In this document: positions 53,387 through 63,318 of the stretch, piece by piece
How positions within the stretch are numbered: the first letter of the stretch is position 1
Layout of the letters: each line of letters starts with the position of its first letter
Assembly: GCF_014648035.1 (NCBI RefSeq)
Contig: NZ_BMQI01000018.1
Coordinates: forward strand, 23,009 to 87,008
From: Shewanella algicola
Lineage (GTDB): Bacteria; Pseudomonadota; Gammaproteobacteria; Enterobacterales; Shewanellaceae
Reading direction: 5' to 3'
Length of the DNA stretch: 64,000 nt
Program-made: the position numbers and the translations under genes
Notes under the pieces: generated by a model
Databases searched by the model: none
Seen by the model: only the letters and a program-made list of their open reading frames with translations
Told to the model about the DNA's origin: nothing

Positions 53387-54115
53387 ATGAAGTTAACTAA
53401 AGCCATTGCCCTTGTTGCTAGCCTTGTAATTGCGCCAATTGTGTCTGCAGCTACTGCAACGGATGTGTCAAATGAATCAGCTCTAAAACAAAAACTTACA
53501 GAGACTTTAGGCGTTAATGTTGCACAGGTCCAACCTTCCCCTGTTGACGGTTTGTACCAAGTGTTTACTGACCGTGGGGTACTATATGTCACTCAAGATG
53601 GCAGTAAATTATTTCATGGTAATTTATATGACTTAGACCAGGGCATGAAGAATCTTACTGAGCTTGCGTTGGCTGCTCCTCGTTTAGAAATGCTTAAGCC
53701 ATTTGAGCAAGATATGTTGGTTTATAAAGCCAAAGACGAAAAGCACGTTGTGACCATTTTTACAGATGTGGATTGTGGATTTTGTCGTAAGTTGCATAAC
53801 CAAATGCAGGGCTATAACGATTTAGGCATTACTATTCGCTATTTAGCTTATCCACGTGCCGGTATACCTTCTGCTAATGCCGATGAAATGCAAGCGGTAT
53901 GGTGTGCTAAAGATCCGTTAAAAGCGATGACAGAAGCTAAAACGGGTGGCAATGTTAAATCGGCAAGTTGTGATATAGATATCGCGAAACAGTTTCAGTT
54001 AGGTCAAGCATTTGGCGTAAACGGAACTCCTGCAATCGTGTTAGAAAACGGCGTTATGGTACCAGGTTATCAACCGCCAGCTGATTTACTGCGTACGATT
54101 GAGTCAAACCTATAA
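53387..54115 (+). CDS. dsbC: Thiol:disulfide isomerase DsbC
   Basis: Periplasmic disulfide isomerase, 242 residues. Signal peptide MKLTKAIALVASLVIAPIVSA. N-terminal dimerisation domain, then thioredoxin domain with active site C130-G-F-C133 (DCGFCRKLH); E. coli has CGYC. The start at ATG 53387 follows TTAGGA; the frame is open further upstream but has no ribosome site. Between xerD and recJ. Confidence 0.95.
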   Translation: MKLTKAIALVASLVIAPIVSAATATDVSNESALKQKLTETLGVNVAQVQPSPVDGLYQVFTDRGVLYVTQDGSKLFHGNLYDLDQGMKNLTELALAAPRLEMLKPFEQDMLVYKAKDEKHVVTIFTDVDCGFCRKLHNQMQGYNDLGITIRYLAYPRAGIPSANADEMQAVWCAKDPLKAMTEAKTGGNVKSASCDIDIAKQFQLGQAFGVNGTPAIVLENGVMVPGYQPPADLLRTIESNL

Positions 54116-54153
54116 TTGATTGTCGTCAAGTAAGTCGTTATTGCGTAATATCT

Positions 54154-54179
54154 AAGGTGAGCTCAGGCTCACCTTTTTG
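54154..54179 (+). terminator. Terminator between dsbC and recJ
   Basis: Stem AAGGTGAGC (54154-54162) / GCTCACCTT (54167-54175), loop TCAG, then T-run. It implies recJ has its own promoter or readthrough. Confidence 0.9.
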
Positions 54180-54299
54180 TTATGTATTATTTCATCTCAA
54201 TTCACGTATACAAGTGAGTCAAACACACTAAGCCGTCATTTGATTATCATTTAATACCTGAGTTGAAAGGTTTACTCATTGTTCGAATAAGGTTGTCTC

Positions 54300-56024
54300 T
54301 TGTCACACAAAATAGTCCGTCGTCCGCAAGTCGATGATTCACACTTACCGACATCATTACCACCATTTTTAAAGCAGCTTTACGCTCGTCGTGGTGTCAC
54401 CGAGACAGACTGCGAGTTAGTGTTAACCAAATTACTTCGCCCTGAAACCATGAAAGGCCTATCTGAAGCTGCAGTGTTAATCGCTGATGCAATGGCTGCT
54501 GAAAAGTCGATATTAATCGTTGGCGACTTTGATGCCGATGGCGCGACATCAACCAGCGTGTGTATGCTGGCATTAAAGATGATGGGCGCACACAAGGTGG
54601 ATTACTTAATCCCTAATCGCTTTGACTATGGCTATGGCCTCAGCCCTGAGATTGTTGCGGTTGCCTATTCTAAATCGGCAGATGTATTGATTACTGTCGA
54701 TAATGGTATTTCATCTATTGAAGGGGTCGCAGCTGCCAAGTTATTAGGCATGCAAGTTGTAGTCACTGACCATCATTTACCAGGGCAATCTTTGCCCAAT
54801 GCCGATGTGATTGTGAATCCAAATCAACCTGCGTGTGAATTTGCCAGTAAATCGATTGCAGGCGTTGGCGTGGCTTTTTACTTAATGTCAGCTTTGAGGG
54901 CTGAGTTACGCCAACGAGATTGGTATAAACAACACCACATTAACGAGCCTAACCTTGGCACTTTATTGGATATTGTTGCATTAGGCACTGTTGCTGATGT
55001 GGTGTCGCTAGATGCCAATAATCGTATTTTAGTCAATGCGGGTTTAAAGCGAGTGAGAAGCGGCCGTTGTCGAGTCGGTATTACCGCTTTACTTGAGGTG
55101 GCCAAACGCAGCCCTGAAAAAATGGTGGCTGCTGACTTTGGCTTTGCTGTTGGGCCACGGTTAAATGCCGCAGGGCGCTTAGATGAAATGGCCCTAGGGG
55201 TGGAAACGCTATTATGTGATGACATGATGCGGGCCAGAAGAATGGCTGCCGAGCTCGACGGCTTAAATCAAGAGCGTCGTGAACTTGAAACAGGTATGCA
55301 GCAAGAAGCGCTTAAAAGTTTGCAGCAGTTGTCGCTCAATGAAGATGATTTGCCCTGGGGCATTGCCATTTTTCAAGAAGATTGGCATCAAGGTGTAATT
55401 GGTATTTTGGCTTCACGGATTAAAGACCGTTACCACCGACCTGTGATTGCGTTTGCCTATGCGGGTGAGGGCGAAATTAAAGGGTCGGCACGTTCAATTA
55501 AAGGCTTGCATATGCGTGACTTGCTTGAGCGTATTAATAGCCTACACCCTGGCATGATCACTAAATTTGGTGGCCATGCTATGGCGGCCGGATTATCGCT
55601 TAAAGCAGATACATTTGAGCAGTTTAAACACGCTTATGATAACGCCGTGCGGGATATTCTTGAGTATGAGCAATTGACCGGAGAGTTGCTTTCAGATGGG
55701 GAGCTACCTACTGAGTTAATCAGTCTTGATACCGCATTGACTTTACGCAATGCAGGGCCTTGGGGACAGTCGTTTGAGGAGCCATTATTTGACGGGGTAT
55801 TTAGGGTTGTCCAGCAACGTATTGTTGGAGAGAAACATCTTAAATTACTCTTAGAAACCCCTTGTGGTACGTTAATGCTCGATGGTATCGCGTTTAATAT
55901 AGATTTAGCGATTTGGCCTGACGCAACGATTCAACAAGCAAGGATCGTTTATAAGCTAGATGTGAATGAGTTTCGTGGCAACCAAACCGTACAGCTTATG
56001 GTGGATTACATCGAGCCGCTGTGA
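54300..56024 (+). CDS. recJ: Single-strand DNA exonuclease RecJ
   Basis: 5'-3' single-strand exonuclease in recombination and mismatch repair. 574 residues. DHH-family metal residues: D76, D78, D80 (GDFDADG), D134 (VDNG) and D157-H158-H159 (VTDHHLP). Further GPRLNAAGRLDEM and the DHHA1 region (GSARSIKGLHMRDLLE, GGHAMAAG). Start TTG 54300 follows AAGG (54289-54292) 7 bases upstream. In E. coli, prfB follows; here a terminator and tRNA-Phe follow instead. Confidence 0.95.
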   Translation: MSHKIVRRPQVDDSHLPTSLPPFLKQLYARRGVTETDCELVLTKLLRPETMKGLSEAAVLIADAMAAEKSILIVGDFDADGATSTSVCMLALKMMGAHKVDYLIPNRFDYGYGLSPEIVAVAYSKSADVLITVDNGISSIEGVAAAKLLGMQVVVTDHHLPGQSLPNADVIVNPNQPACEFASKSIAGVGVAFYLMSALRAELRQRDWYKQHHINEPNLGTLLDIVALGTVADVVSLDANNRILVNAGLKRVRSGRCRVGITALLEVAKRSPEKMVAADFGFAVGPRLNAAGRLDEMALGVETLLCDDMMRARRMAAELDGLNQERRELETGMQQEALKSLQQLSLNEDDLPWGIAIFQEDWHQGVIGILASRIKDRYHRPVIAFAYAGEGEIKGSARSIKGLHMRDLLERINSLHPGMITKFGGHAMAAGLSLKADTFEQFKHAYDNAVRDILEYEQLTGELLSDGELPTELISLDTALTLRNAGPWGQSFEEPLFDGVFRVVQQRIVGEKHLKLLLETPCGTLMLDGIAFNIDLAIWPDATIQQARIVYKLDVNEFRGNQTVQLMVDYIEPL

Positions 56025-56075
56025 TGGGGGAAACCGCATTAGTACAAGGATGTACTGAGCTTCATCACTACTGAA

Positions 56076-56110
56076 AACAAAAAGGCCTCGCAATGCGAGG
56101 CCTTTTTGTT
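56076..56110. terminator. Strong bidirectional terminator between recJ and tRNA-Phe
   Basis: 16-bp perfect stem AACAAAAAGGCCTCGC (56076-56091) / GCGAGGCCTTTTTGTT (56095-56110), loop AAT. The T- and A-rich ends make it work for recJ and for the convergent tRNA gene. Confidence 0.95.
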
Positions 56111-56146
56111 AATCTTTATTAGTCGCGTTAGCCACCAATGGAAATA

Positions 56147-56222
56147 TGGTGCCCGAACCCGGAATCGAACCAGGGACACGAGGATTTTCAATCCTCTGCT
56201 CTACCGACTGAGCTATTCGGGC
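56147..56222 (-). tRNA. pheT: tRNA-Phe (GAA)
   Basis: 76 bases on the minus strand, from GCCCGAATAGCTCAG to an encoded CCA. The anticodon loop reads TTGAAAA with GAA. All four stems can be drawn, and GGTTCGATTCC forms the T-loop. The similarity to E. coli tRNA-Phe is high. (E. coli names its tRNA-Phe genes pheU/pheV; the symbol here is only a label.). Confidence 0.97.
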
Positions 56223-56232
56223 GACGGACGCA

Positions 56233-56261
56233 ATTTAAAGGGTTTTGGCCTGTTGAGTCAA
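56233..56261 (-). promoter_or_regulatory. Promoter of tRNA-Phe
   Basis: On the minus strand: -35 TTGACT (56261-56256), a 17-base spacer, -10 TTAAAT (56238-56233), and then a GC-rich discriminator TGCGTCC, as usual in stable RNA promoters. Confidence 0.7.
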
Positions 56262-56403
56262 CTTGTTTTTACTATTTATCTCAAAAATTGATTCGTTTGG
56301 ACGTATTTTATCCGTATCGGCGTTAATTTATCCATTTTGTGCGCTAAAGCCCAAAAGTCGGTTAAACGATTCAAAAAAGATGGTTTTGTAGCTGTCCAGC
56401 TAT

Positions 56404-56431
56404 AAAAAAACGCTCCGAAGAGCGCTTTTAT
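56404..56431 (-). terminator. Terminator of bamD
   Basis: On the minus strand: CGCTC-TTCG-GAGCG with a UUCG tetraloop, followed by seven T bases. 28 bases after the bamD stop. Confidence 0.93.
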
Positions 56432-56458
56432 TCATTCAATGATGTACGATCACTCATT

Positions 56459-57232
56459 CTAGTTAGTGAGTATTTCATTGTTAGGAAAGTTAGCTCGCAT
56501 CACCATTTTAATGTGCGCTTGTAGCTTTTCTTGGCCTAATTCTTCGTATGCTTCAGACATGATTTCTAAAGCGCGTTCGGTTGCAGGAGTTCCTGGGAAT
56601 TTCTCCATAACCGTTTGCGCACGAATTGCTGCTGCACTCCAGGCGTTCATTTTGATATAATACTCGGCTACCTTAATAGAATACTGCGCTAAACGGTTTT
56701 TCAAAAACTGCATGCGGTGTTGCGCATCGGCAGCATATTTACTATCTGGGTATGATTTAATTAAGCGGTCAAAATCTTTAAATGCATCTTGAGCATTTTT
56801 AGGATCGCGATCAGTGCGATCGATATTCATTAAATCGTGAAATAAATAATTATCTGCCTGCATATTGGTTAAACCGCGCATATAATACACGTAATCAATA
56901 TTTGGATGCGTTGGATTGAGGCGTAAAAAGCGATCAATGTTAGCAATTCCAGAGGCAGCGTCATCCATTTTGTAATACGCATAAATCAGATCTAATTGAA
57001 CTTGAGTCTTGTGCGGACCAAATGGGTAACGAGAGTCTAAAGCTTCAAGTGAACGCACGGCTTTAGAGTAATTACCTAATTCCATTGATGTTCTTGCTTG
57101 AGTGTAGAGCTGTTCAGGAGATGCTTTTTTTGTAAATTCATCTTCTTCAGGACTGCTACTACAGGCTGTTAAAGCCAGTGAAAGTAATACTAGGGCGGCA
57201 CCTTGGGCAAATTTATACATACTTGAATTCAA
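56459..57232 (-). CDS. bamD: Outer-membrane assembly lipoprotein BamD
   Basis: Essential lipoprotein of the Bam complex that inserts outer-membrane proteins. 257 residues. Lipobox LTAC with C24, then TPR-like helices (SPEQLYTQARTSMELGNYSKAVRSLEALDSRYPFG, KTQVQLDLIYAYYKMDD, HPNIDYVYYMRGL). It is divergent from rluD with a 111-base gap, as in E. coli. Confidence 0.95.
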   Translation of the reverse strand: MNSSMYKFAQGAALVLLSLALTACSSSPEEDEFTKKASPEQLYTQARTSMELGNYSKAVRSLEALDSRYPFGPHKTQVQLDLIYAYYKMDDAASGIANIDRFLRLNPTHPNIDYVYYMRGLTNMQADNYLFHDLMNIDRTDRDPKNAQDAFKDFDRLIKSYPDSKYAADAQHRMQFLKNRLAQYSIKVAEYYIKMNAWSAAAIRAQTVMEKFPGTPATERALEIMSEAYEELGQEKLQAHIKMVMRANFPNNEILTN

Positions 57233-57343
57233 TTCTTTTTAAGTTGTTGTTAAGAATTTTTCCATTTCACGGTAAAATAGAAAACATCCGATTGTAACAG
57301 ATAGCACATTCACTTTGGACCCCTAAACTGGGGTACGGTTCCT

Positions 57344-58318
57344 ATGACACAAGAGATTAATCTAAAAAGCGAGATAACAGCAACACAAACCGGTCTGAGA
57401 TTAGACCAAGCATTAGCTGGTTTGTTCCCTGACTACTCGCGCACACGCATCAAGGAATGGATCCTATCTGGTGCAGTTACTATTGACGGTATCACAGTCG
57501 ACAAGCCACGGGAAAAGGTTTTCGAGTCTCAGTTGATAGAAGTTACAGCAACACTTGAAGAAGAAGTGCGTGCTAAGGCGCAAGATATCGACTTAAATAT
57601 TATTTATGAAGACGAACATATTATTGTTGTAAATAAACAAGCGGGTTTAGTTGTTCACCCTGGTGCGGGTAATGCCGACGGCACCCTAATGAATGCGTTA
57701 TTGCATCATTGTCCTGACATTGAACATGTGCCACGAGCCGGTATCGTTCATCGCTTAGATAAAGACACAACAGGTTTGATGGTTGTGGCTAAAACCGTTG
57801 AAGCACAAACTCATTTGGTTGCTGCATTGCAAGCGCGCGATATCGTTCGTGAATATGAGGCCATTGTGCTTGGTACTATGACTGCTGGTGGCACCGTTGA
57901 TGAGCCTATTGAACGTCATGCGACACGACGGACACAAATGGCGGTGATTCATGGTGGTCGTCCATCTGTAACTCATTATCGAGTCGCTGAAAAGTTCCGT
58001 GCACATACGCGTTTACGATTACGTCTTGAAACCGGTCGTACTCACCAAATTCGTGTGCATATGGCACACATTGGCCATGTTTTGGTTGGCGATCCAGTGT
58101 ACGGCGGTCGTCCAAGACCCCCTAAAAACGCTAGCCCTGAGTTTTTTGAATTACTTAAAGGCTTTACCCGCCAGGCGCTGCATGCTGTGCGCTTAGAGTT
58201 AGCCCATCCATTTACCTGTGAAATCATGACTTGGCATGCGCCAATTCCTGATGACATGGTTGAGCTGACCAAAGCATTACGTGAAGATACTCAATTAAAC
58301 CCTATTGAGTATTTATAG
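57344..58318 (+). CDS. rluD: 23S rRNA pseudouridine(1911/1915/1917) synthase RluD
   Basis: Makes three pseudouridines in helix 69 of 23S rRNA. 324 residues. N-terminal S4 domain (about 18-75: LRLDQALAGLFPDYSRTRIKEWI) and catalytic domain with D139 in HRLDKDTTG; the same number as in E. coli. Its stop overlaps the pgeF start by one base. Confidence 0.96.
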   Translation: MTQEINLKSEITATQTGLRLDQALAGLFPDYSRTRIKEWILSGAVTIDGITVDKPREKVFESQLIEVTATLEEEVRAKAQDIDLNIIYEDEHIIVVNKQAGLVVHPGAGNADGTLMNALLHHCPDIEHVPRAGIVHRLDKDTTGLMVVAKTVEAQTHLVAALQARDIVREYEAIVLGTMTAGGTVDEPIERHATRRTQMAVIHGGRPSVTHYRVAEKFRAHTRLRLRLETGRTHQIRVHMAHIGHVLVGDPVYGGRPRPPKNASPEFFELLKGFTRQALHAVRLELAHPFTCEIMTWHAPIPDDMVELTKALREDTQLNPIEYL

Positions 58319-59058
58319 TGCTCCAGCACGATTGGCCTTTACCTGATAATGTCGCAATAGCGTTGACTGATCGACATGGCGGATGCAGTTTAGCGCCATT
58401 TGACAGTTTAAATTTAGGGTTACATGTAGGTGATAACCCACAACATGTTTTGGCTAATCGTGCCGCTTTGCGCCAACGATTGTCTTTACCTGCGGAACCA
58501 TTGTGGCTTGAACAAGTGCATGGTGTGGATGTGGTGAATATGGCGCATCTAAAACTGAGTGATTCTACAAGCCTTTCACCGATAAAAGCTGATGCAAGTT
58601 ACAGCAATAAAGCTGGTGATGTGTGCGCAGTCATGACGGCAGACTGTTTACCTGTATTGTTATGCAATCAACAAGGTACTGAAGTGGCTGCAGTACATGC
58701 TGGTTGGCGCGGGTTGTGTGCTGGCGTGATTGAACAAGCGGTAGAATTATTTGACTCCGCTACCACTGAGCTCATGGCTTATTTAGGTCCAGCAATTGGG
58801 CCGCAGGCTTTTGAGGTCGGCGCTGAGGTACACGATGCTTTTATGCAAAAACACCCTCAAGCAGCGCAATATTTTATTCCTCATCACAATAAATACCTTG
58901 CTGATTTACCCGGTCTTGCTTCGTTACGTTTAGCGAAAATGGGAGTGTCACAGGTATTCAATGCTAATGTGTGTACTTTTACTGACCCTGACTATTTTTC
59001 GTATCGTCGGGATCAACAAACAGGTCGCATGGCGTCGCTTATCTGGCTAAAATCATAA
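58318..59058 (+). CDS. pgeF: PgeF/YfiH purine nucleoside phosphorylase-like copper/zinc protein
   Basis: 246 residues. Family of peptidoglycan-editing factor PgeF (YfiH), with multicopper-oxidase or purine-nucleoside phosphorylase activity reported in homologues. Metal residues are in LEQVHGVDVV (His), TADCLPVLL (Cys) and VHAGWRGL (His). Start GTG 58318 overlaps the rluD stop (TAGTG). It follows rluD and precedes clpB, as in E. coli. Confidence 0.9.
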   Translation: MLQHDWPLPDNVAIALTDRHGGCSLAPFDSLNLGLHVGDNPQHVLANRAALRQRLSLPAEPLWLEQVHGVDVVNMAHLKLSDSTSLSPIKADASYSNKAGDVCAVMTADCLPVLLCNQQGTEVAAVHAGWRGLCAGVIEQAVELFDSATTELMAYLGPAIGPQAFEVGAEVHDAFMQKHPQAAQYFIPHHNKYLADLPGLASLRLAKMGVSQVFNANVCTFTDPDYFSYRRDQQTGRMASLIWLKS

Positions 59059-59113
59059 TAATTCGTTCAAGTTCAAAAAATAGACGATTTATTGATCTAG
59101 ATTAAGTTTTAAG

Positions 59114-59141
59114 CTTGAAATCACATTAATTGCCCCCATCT
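59114..59141 (+). promoter_or_regulatory. Sigma-32 heat-shock promoter of clpB
   Basis: CTTGAAA (59114-59120), a 13-base spacer, and CCCCATCT (59134-59141). Both parts match the sigma-32 consensus CTTGAAA-N13-15-CCCCATnT without mismatch. About 70 bases before the clpB start. Confidence 0.92.
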
Positions 59142-59210
59142 TTAAGTTAACAAATTATTCATTTCTGAATTAATTTCCCACTCAATAAGTATCAGATCCT
59201 AGGAGGTTAT

Positions 59211-61784
59211 ATGAGACTCGATCGTATGACTAATAAGTTTCAAATTGCTATTTCTGATGCCCAATCATTAGCCTTGGGGCGCGATCATCAATTTATCGAA
59301 CCCATTCACTTAATGATGGCGCTATTAAATCAAGATTCTGGCTCTATTCATCCATTATTAACCCAAGCTGGCATACGTGTTAGCGCTCTTCGTTCTGCCG
59401 TTACTCAGGAGTTAGAGCGTTTTCCTCAGGTAGATGGCACAGGCGGAGATGTTCAATTATCTCAAGGATTAATCCGCTTACTTAACTTGTGCGACAAGCT
59501 GGCGCAAAAACGTAAAGACAAATACATTTCATCAGAGCTATTTGTGTTAGCTGCATTAGAAGGTAACGATGCGTTGTCAAAAGCGCTAAAAGACTCTGGT
59601 GCTAGCAAAGAACTCATGGAAAAAACCATTGAGGACATGCGTGGAGGTCAAAAAGTTGATGACCCAAATGCAGAAGACCAACGCCAAGCCTTGAAAAAGT
59701 TTACTGTTGATTTAACCGAACGCGCAGAGCAGGGCAAACTGGACCCCGTGATTGGTCGCGACGATGAAATTCGCCGCACCATTCAGGTTTTGCAACGCCG
59801 GAGTAAAAATAATCCGGTGTTAATCGGTGAACCTGGGGTAGGTAAAACGGCCATTGTTGAAGGTTTAGCTCAACGGATCATTAATGGTGAGGTGCCAGAA
59901 GGCATTAAAAACAAGCGGGTGTTATCACTCGACATGGGCTCGCTTATTGCGGGCGCAAAATATCGCGGTGAGTTTGAAGAACGTCTCAAAGCCGTGCTTA
60001 ACGAGTTGTCACAAGAAGAAGGGCAGGTAATTCTCTTTATTGATGAATTGCATACTATGGTGGGTGCAGGTAAAGGCGAAGGTGCCATGGATGCTGGTAA
60101 TATGTTAAAGCCAGCTCTAGCCCGTGGTGACTTACATTGTGTTGGCGCCACAACGTTAGATGAGTATCGCCAATACATTGAAAAAGATGCAGCACTTGAA
60201 CGCCGTTTCCAAAAAGTAATTGTTGATGAGCCAAGTGTAGAAGACACCATTGCAATCTTACGTGGTTTAAAAGAACGCTATGAGTTGCATCATCATGTTG
60301 AAATTACCGATCCTGCCATTGTTGCCGCTGCAACTATGTCACATCGTTATATTTCAGACAGAAAGTTACCCGATAAAGCTATCGACTTAATTGACGAAGC
60401 GGCATCGAGTATTCGTATGCAAATCGATTCAAAACCCGAGGCGTTAGACAAATTAGAGCGTCGTGCGATTCAGTTAAAGCTAGAAGAGCAAGCGCTCAGT
60501 AAAGAAACCGATGATGCCAGCCGCAAACGTTTAGACTTTTTACAACAAGAGTTGAAAGAAGTTGAAAGCCATGCAGCTGAGCTTAATGAGATTTGGCATA
60601 CTGAAAAAGCCGCATTAGCGGGAACCCAGCATATAAAAGCGGATCTTGAACAAGGCCGCCTAGATCTAGAGGTGGCAAGACGTGCGGGGGATTTAACCCG
60701 AATGTCTGAGTTACAGTATGGGCGGATCCCTGAGCTTGAAAAGCAGCTTGATTTAGCTTCGCAAGCTGAAATGCAAGATATGACATTGCTGCGCAATAAA
60801 GTCACTGATATCGAAATTGCAGAAGTATTGTCAAAAGCAACCGGTATCCCGGTGTCAAAAATGCTTGAAGGTGAGCGCGAAAAATTATTGCACATGGAAG
60901 ATGCATTACACGAACGCGTTATTGGTCAACATGAAGCCGTTGATGCTGTATCCAATGCCATTCGACGTAGTCGTGCTGGTCTTGCTGATCCACAGCGCCC
61001 TATTGGTTCATTTTTGTTCCTTGGGCCAACCGGGGTCGGTAAAACCGAATTATGTAAATCACTGGCTAAGTTTTTATTTGATACCGAATCGGCACTGGTG
61101 CGCATCGATATGTCAGAATTTATGGAAAAACATACCGTGTCACGCCTAGTCGGTGCACCTCCCGGATATGTTGGCTATGAAGAAGGCGGGTATTTAACAG
61201 AAGCGGTTCGTCGTAAACCATATTCGGTTATCTTGCTTGATGAAGTTGAAAAAGCGCATCCAGATGTGTTTAACATTTTACTGCAAGTGCTAGACGACGG
61301 CAGATTAACCGATGGTCAAGGCCGTACGGTTGATTTTAAAAACACCGTTATCATCATGACATCTAACTTAGGGTCTGACCGAATTCAAGAAAGCTTTGGT
61401 CGTGCCAGTTATGACGAAATGAAAGAAAGCGTGATGGAGGTGGTGATGCAAAACTTCCGTCCAGAGTTTTTAAATCGTGTCGATGAATCTGTCGTGTTCC
61501 ATCCATTGGATGCGGAAAACATTAAGCATATTGCCAGCATTCAGCTTGAGTTACTGCGTAAACGTTTAGTGGAAAAAGAATTTGATATTCAGTTAACGGA
61601 TGCGGCTTTATCGTTAATCGCCGAAGCCGGTTTCGACCCTGTTTATGGTGCGCGTCCATTAAAACGAGCCTTACAGCAGGAAGTTGAAAATCCATTGGCG
61701 CAGAAACTACTTCGCGGGCAATTATTGCCAGGTAAGATGATTAATGTCGATGTGGTTGATGGGGTGTTAACGTTTGAGCAATAA
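59211..61784 (+). CDS. clpB: Chaperone ClpB
   Basis: Hexameric AAA+ disaggregase that works with DnaK. 857 residues. N-domain (1-145), Walker A GEPGVGKT in NBD1 (about 205), the coiled-coil middle domain (about 405-525) and Walker A GPTGVGKT in NBD2 (about 607). [14 protein letters not shown] and [13 protein letters not shown] are the pore loops. Start ATG 59211 follows AGGAGG. A sigma-32 promoter lies upstream. Confidence 0.97.
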   Translation: MRLDRMTNKFQIAISDAQSLALGRDHQFIEPIHLMMALLNQDSGSIHPLLTQAGIRVSALRSAVTQELERFPQVDGTGGDVQLSQGLIRLLNLCDKLAQKRKDKYISSELFVLAALEGNDALSKALKDSGASKELMEKTIEDMRGGQKVDDPNAEDQRQALKKFTVDLTERAEQGKLDPVIGRDDEIRRTIQVLQRRSKNNPVLIGEPGVGKTAIVEGLAQRIINGEVPEGIKNKRVLSLDMGSLIAGAKYRGEFEERLKAVLNELSQEEGQVILFIDELHTMVGAGKGEGAMDAGNMLKPALARGDLHCVGATTLDEYRQYIEKDAALERRFQKVIVDEPSVEDTIAILRGLKERYELHHHVEITDPAIVAAATMSHRYISDRKLPDKAIDLIDEAASSIRMQIDSKPEALDKLERRAIQLKLEEQALSKETDDASRKRLDFLQQELKEVESHAAELNEIWHTEKAALAGTQHIKADLEQGRLDLEVARRAGDLTRMSELQYGRIPELEKQLDLASQAEMQDMTLLRNKVTDIEIAEVLSKATGIPVSKMLEGEREKLLHMEDALHERVIGQHEAVDAVSNAIRRSRAGLADPQRPIGSFLFLGPTGVGKTELCKSLAKFLFDTESALVRIDMSEFMEKHTVSRLVGAPPGYVGYEEGGYLTEAVRRKPYSVILLDEVEKAHPDVFNILLQVLDDGRLTDGQGRTVDFKNTVIIMTSNLGSDRIQESFGRASYDEMKESVMEVVMQNFRPEFLNRVDESVVFHPLDAENIKHIASIQLELLRKRLVEKEFDIQLTDAALSLIAEAGFDPVYGARPLKRALQQEVENPLAQKLLRGQLLPGKMINVDVVDGVLTFEQ

Positions 61785-61801
61785 GCTAACTGTGTAAAAT
61801 C

Positions 61802-61828
61802 AAAAAGGGAGCGAAAGCTCCCTTTTTT
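61802..61828 (+). terminator. Terminator of clpB
   Basis: Stem GGGAGC (61807-61812) / GCTCCC (61817-61822) with GAAA loop, A-run before and T-run after. Confidence 0.95.
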
Positions 61829-61930
61829 GTTTGAGTGTTTGTTATTTAATTTTAATTAGGGATGAGAGATTAACTTATGCTATTTAAAATCAAGATTTTA
61901 GTCCGCCTAGATCATTATCCCGAGCTCAGA

Positions 61931-62371
61931 TTACTTACAAAATAACTTTACCCGTTCAGTGTTTTCGGCAATTGCAGCTTGTCTCTGCTCTTCTGTCATA
62001 GCAACGGTTTCGCCGGTTTCTTTATTTTGCTGGTTTAACTGGGTGTGAGTGGTTAATACATTAAGGCTGTGCTTAGCACTTTCGCAAATTTCTACAGCTT
62101 GTTTTTGGTCTTGTGCATTGATGATCTGTGCCGATTTTTCTAAATCAGTCATCTCTTTAGTAGGTGGTGTTTTTCTTTGCGGAGCAAGAGTCCCAATTTT
62201 GGCTGGTTCCATATCTTCACTATAAATTAATGTAGCATCTACACCTTTAGGCGGCTGCTGGCTGTAATGCACAACGCCCGCATTGTCTACCCAGGTATAA
62301 ATGGGCTCAGCATACAAAAAACAGCTAAAGGTAATAACGATTAAACTAATAACTAAACGAAAAGTTCCCAT
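61931..62371 (-). CDS. DUF4124-type exported protein
   Basis: 146 residues. Signal peptide (MGTFRLVISLIVITFSCFLYA), then the DUF4124 block (EPIYTWVDNAGVVHYSQQPPKG), then a helical Gln/Glu-rich part. Start at 62371 is chosen because it gives a normal signal peptide; a longer frame to 62485 overlaps pssA. Function unknown; DUF4124 proteins are exported in many gammaproteobacteria. Divergent from pssA. Confidence 0.8.
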   Translation of the reverse strand: MGTFRLVISLIVITFSCFLYAEPIYTWVDNAGVVHYSQQPPKGVDATLIYSEDMEPAKIGTLAPQRKTPPTKEMTDLEKSAQIINAQDQKQAVEICESAKHSLNVLTTHTQLNQQNKETGETVAMTEEQRQAAIAENTERVKLFCK

Positions 62372-62469
62372 GTGAGTTCCCAAGGCTAATATGACGCTAT
62401 GCTTGATTGTTCCAAAATATGCTATCTTGAGTATAAATCCAACATCTAAAACAACATTGTTTAAAGTGT

Positions 62470-63318
62470 ATGCAAAATTCATCAAATCAAACAGTAAAAA
62501 ATAAAGGTATTTACCTATTACCTAACTTATTTACCACAGCAGGACTCTTTTCTGGGTTCTATGCCGTGATTTCATCCATGAATGGTCACTTTGAATCAGC
62601 TGCAATAGCAATCTTTATTGCAATGATCTGTGATGGACTCGATGGAAGAGTCGCCAGACTCACTAATACACAAAGCGACTTTGGTGCCGAATACGATAGC
62701 ATGGCCGACATGGTGTCGTTTGGGATGGCCCCAGCAATATTAGTATATAACTGGGCATTACAAGATTTAGGCAAGATAGGTTGGCTGGCTGCTTTCATTT
62801 ATTGTGCATGTGCGGCATTAAGGCTTGCACGGTTTAATACCCAAGTCGGTGTCGCTGATAAACGATTTTTTCAAGGGCTTGCAAGCCCAGCTGCAGCTGC
62901 ATTAATTGCCGGAAGCATCTGGAGTGGTAGCAAATATGAAATTGATCCAACAAACATTAGCTATATAGTTGCCTTTGTCACCGCCTTAACCGGGCTGTTA
63001 ATGGTAAGTAATTTCAGATATCACTCATTTAAAGAAGTCGATTGGCGCGGTAAGGTCAATTTCATCGTTATGTTATTATTGGTCGGCGTGTTTGTTGTTG
63101 TTTCAGTCGAACCGGCCATCATTTTATGTTTAGGTTTCTATATATATGCATTGTCAGGTCCATTCATCACTATCAAGACAATTAAAAAGTTAAAGGTTGA
63201 GCATATCGTTGGGGATGAGCCAGTAGATGCTAATGAAACAGAACCTGAGCAAGACATGGCTGAACCTCATGGCGAAGACAAAACCCAAGCAATGCCAACA
63301 AAGGATAATCCACAATAG
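62470..63318 (+). CDS. pssA: CDP-diacylglycerol-serine O-phosphatidyltransferase
   Basis: Makes phosphatidylserine from CDP-diacylglycerol and serine, the first step to phosphatidylethanolamine. 282 residues. It belongs to the CDP-alcohol phosphatidyltransferase family: D55, D58, D76 and D80 in the DGLDGRVAR...GAEYDSMAD motif. Several membrane segments and a highly charged C-terminal tail. This is the Bacillus-type membrane enzyme and not the phospholipase-D-type PssA of E. coli. The start ATG 62470 has no clear ribosome site. Confidence 0.9.
   Translation: MQNSSNQTVKNKGIYLLPNLFTTAGLFSGFYAVISSMNGHFESAAIAIFIAMICDGLDGRVARLTNTQSDFGAEYDSMADMVSFGMAPAILVYNWALQDLGKIGWLAAFIYCACAALRLARFNTQVGVADKRFFQGLASPAAAALIAGSIWSGSKYEIDPTNISYIVAFVTALTGLLMVSNFRYHSFKEVDWRGKVNFIVMLLLVGVFVVVSVEPAIILCLGFYIYALSGPFITIKTIKKLKVEHIVGDEPVDANETEPEQDMAEPHGEDKTQAMPTKDNPQ

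Noticed and set aside
62372..62485. Longer start for the DUF4124 gene
   Set aside because: It would overlap the pssA start and hide the clear signal peptide beginning at 62371.
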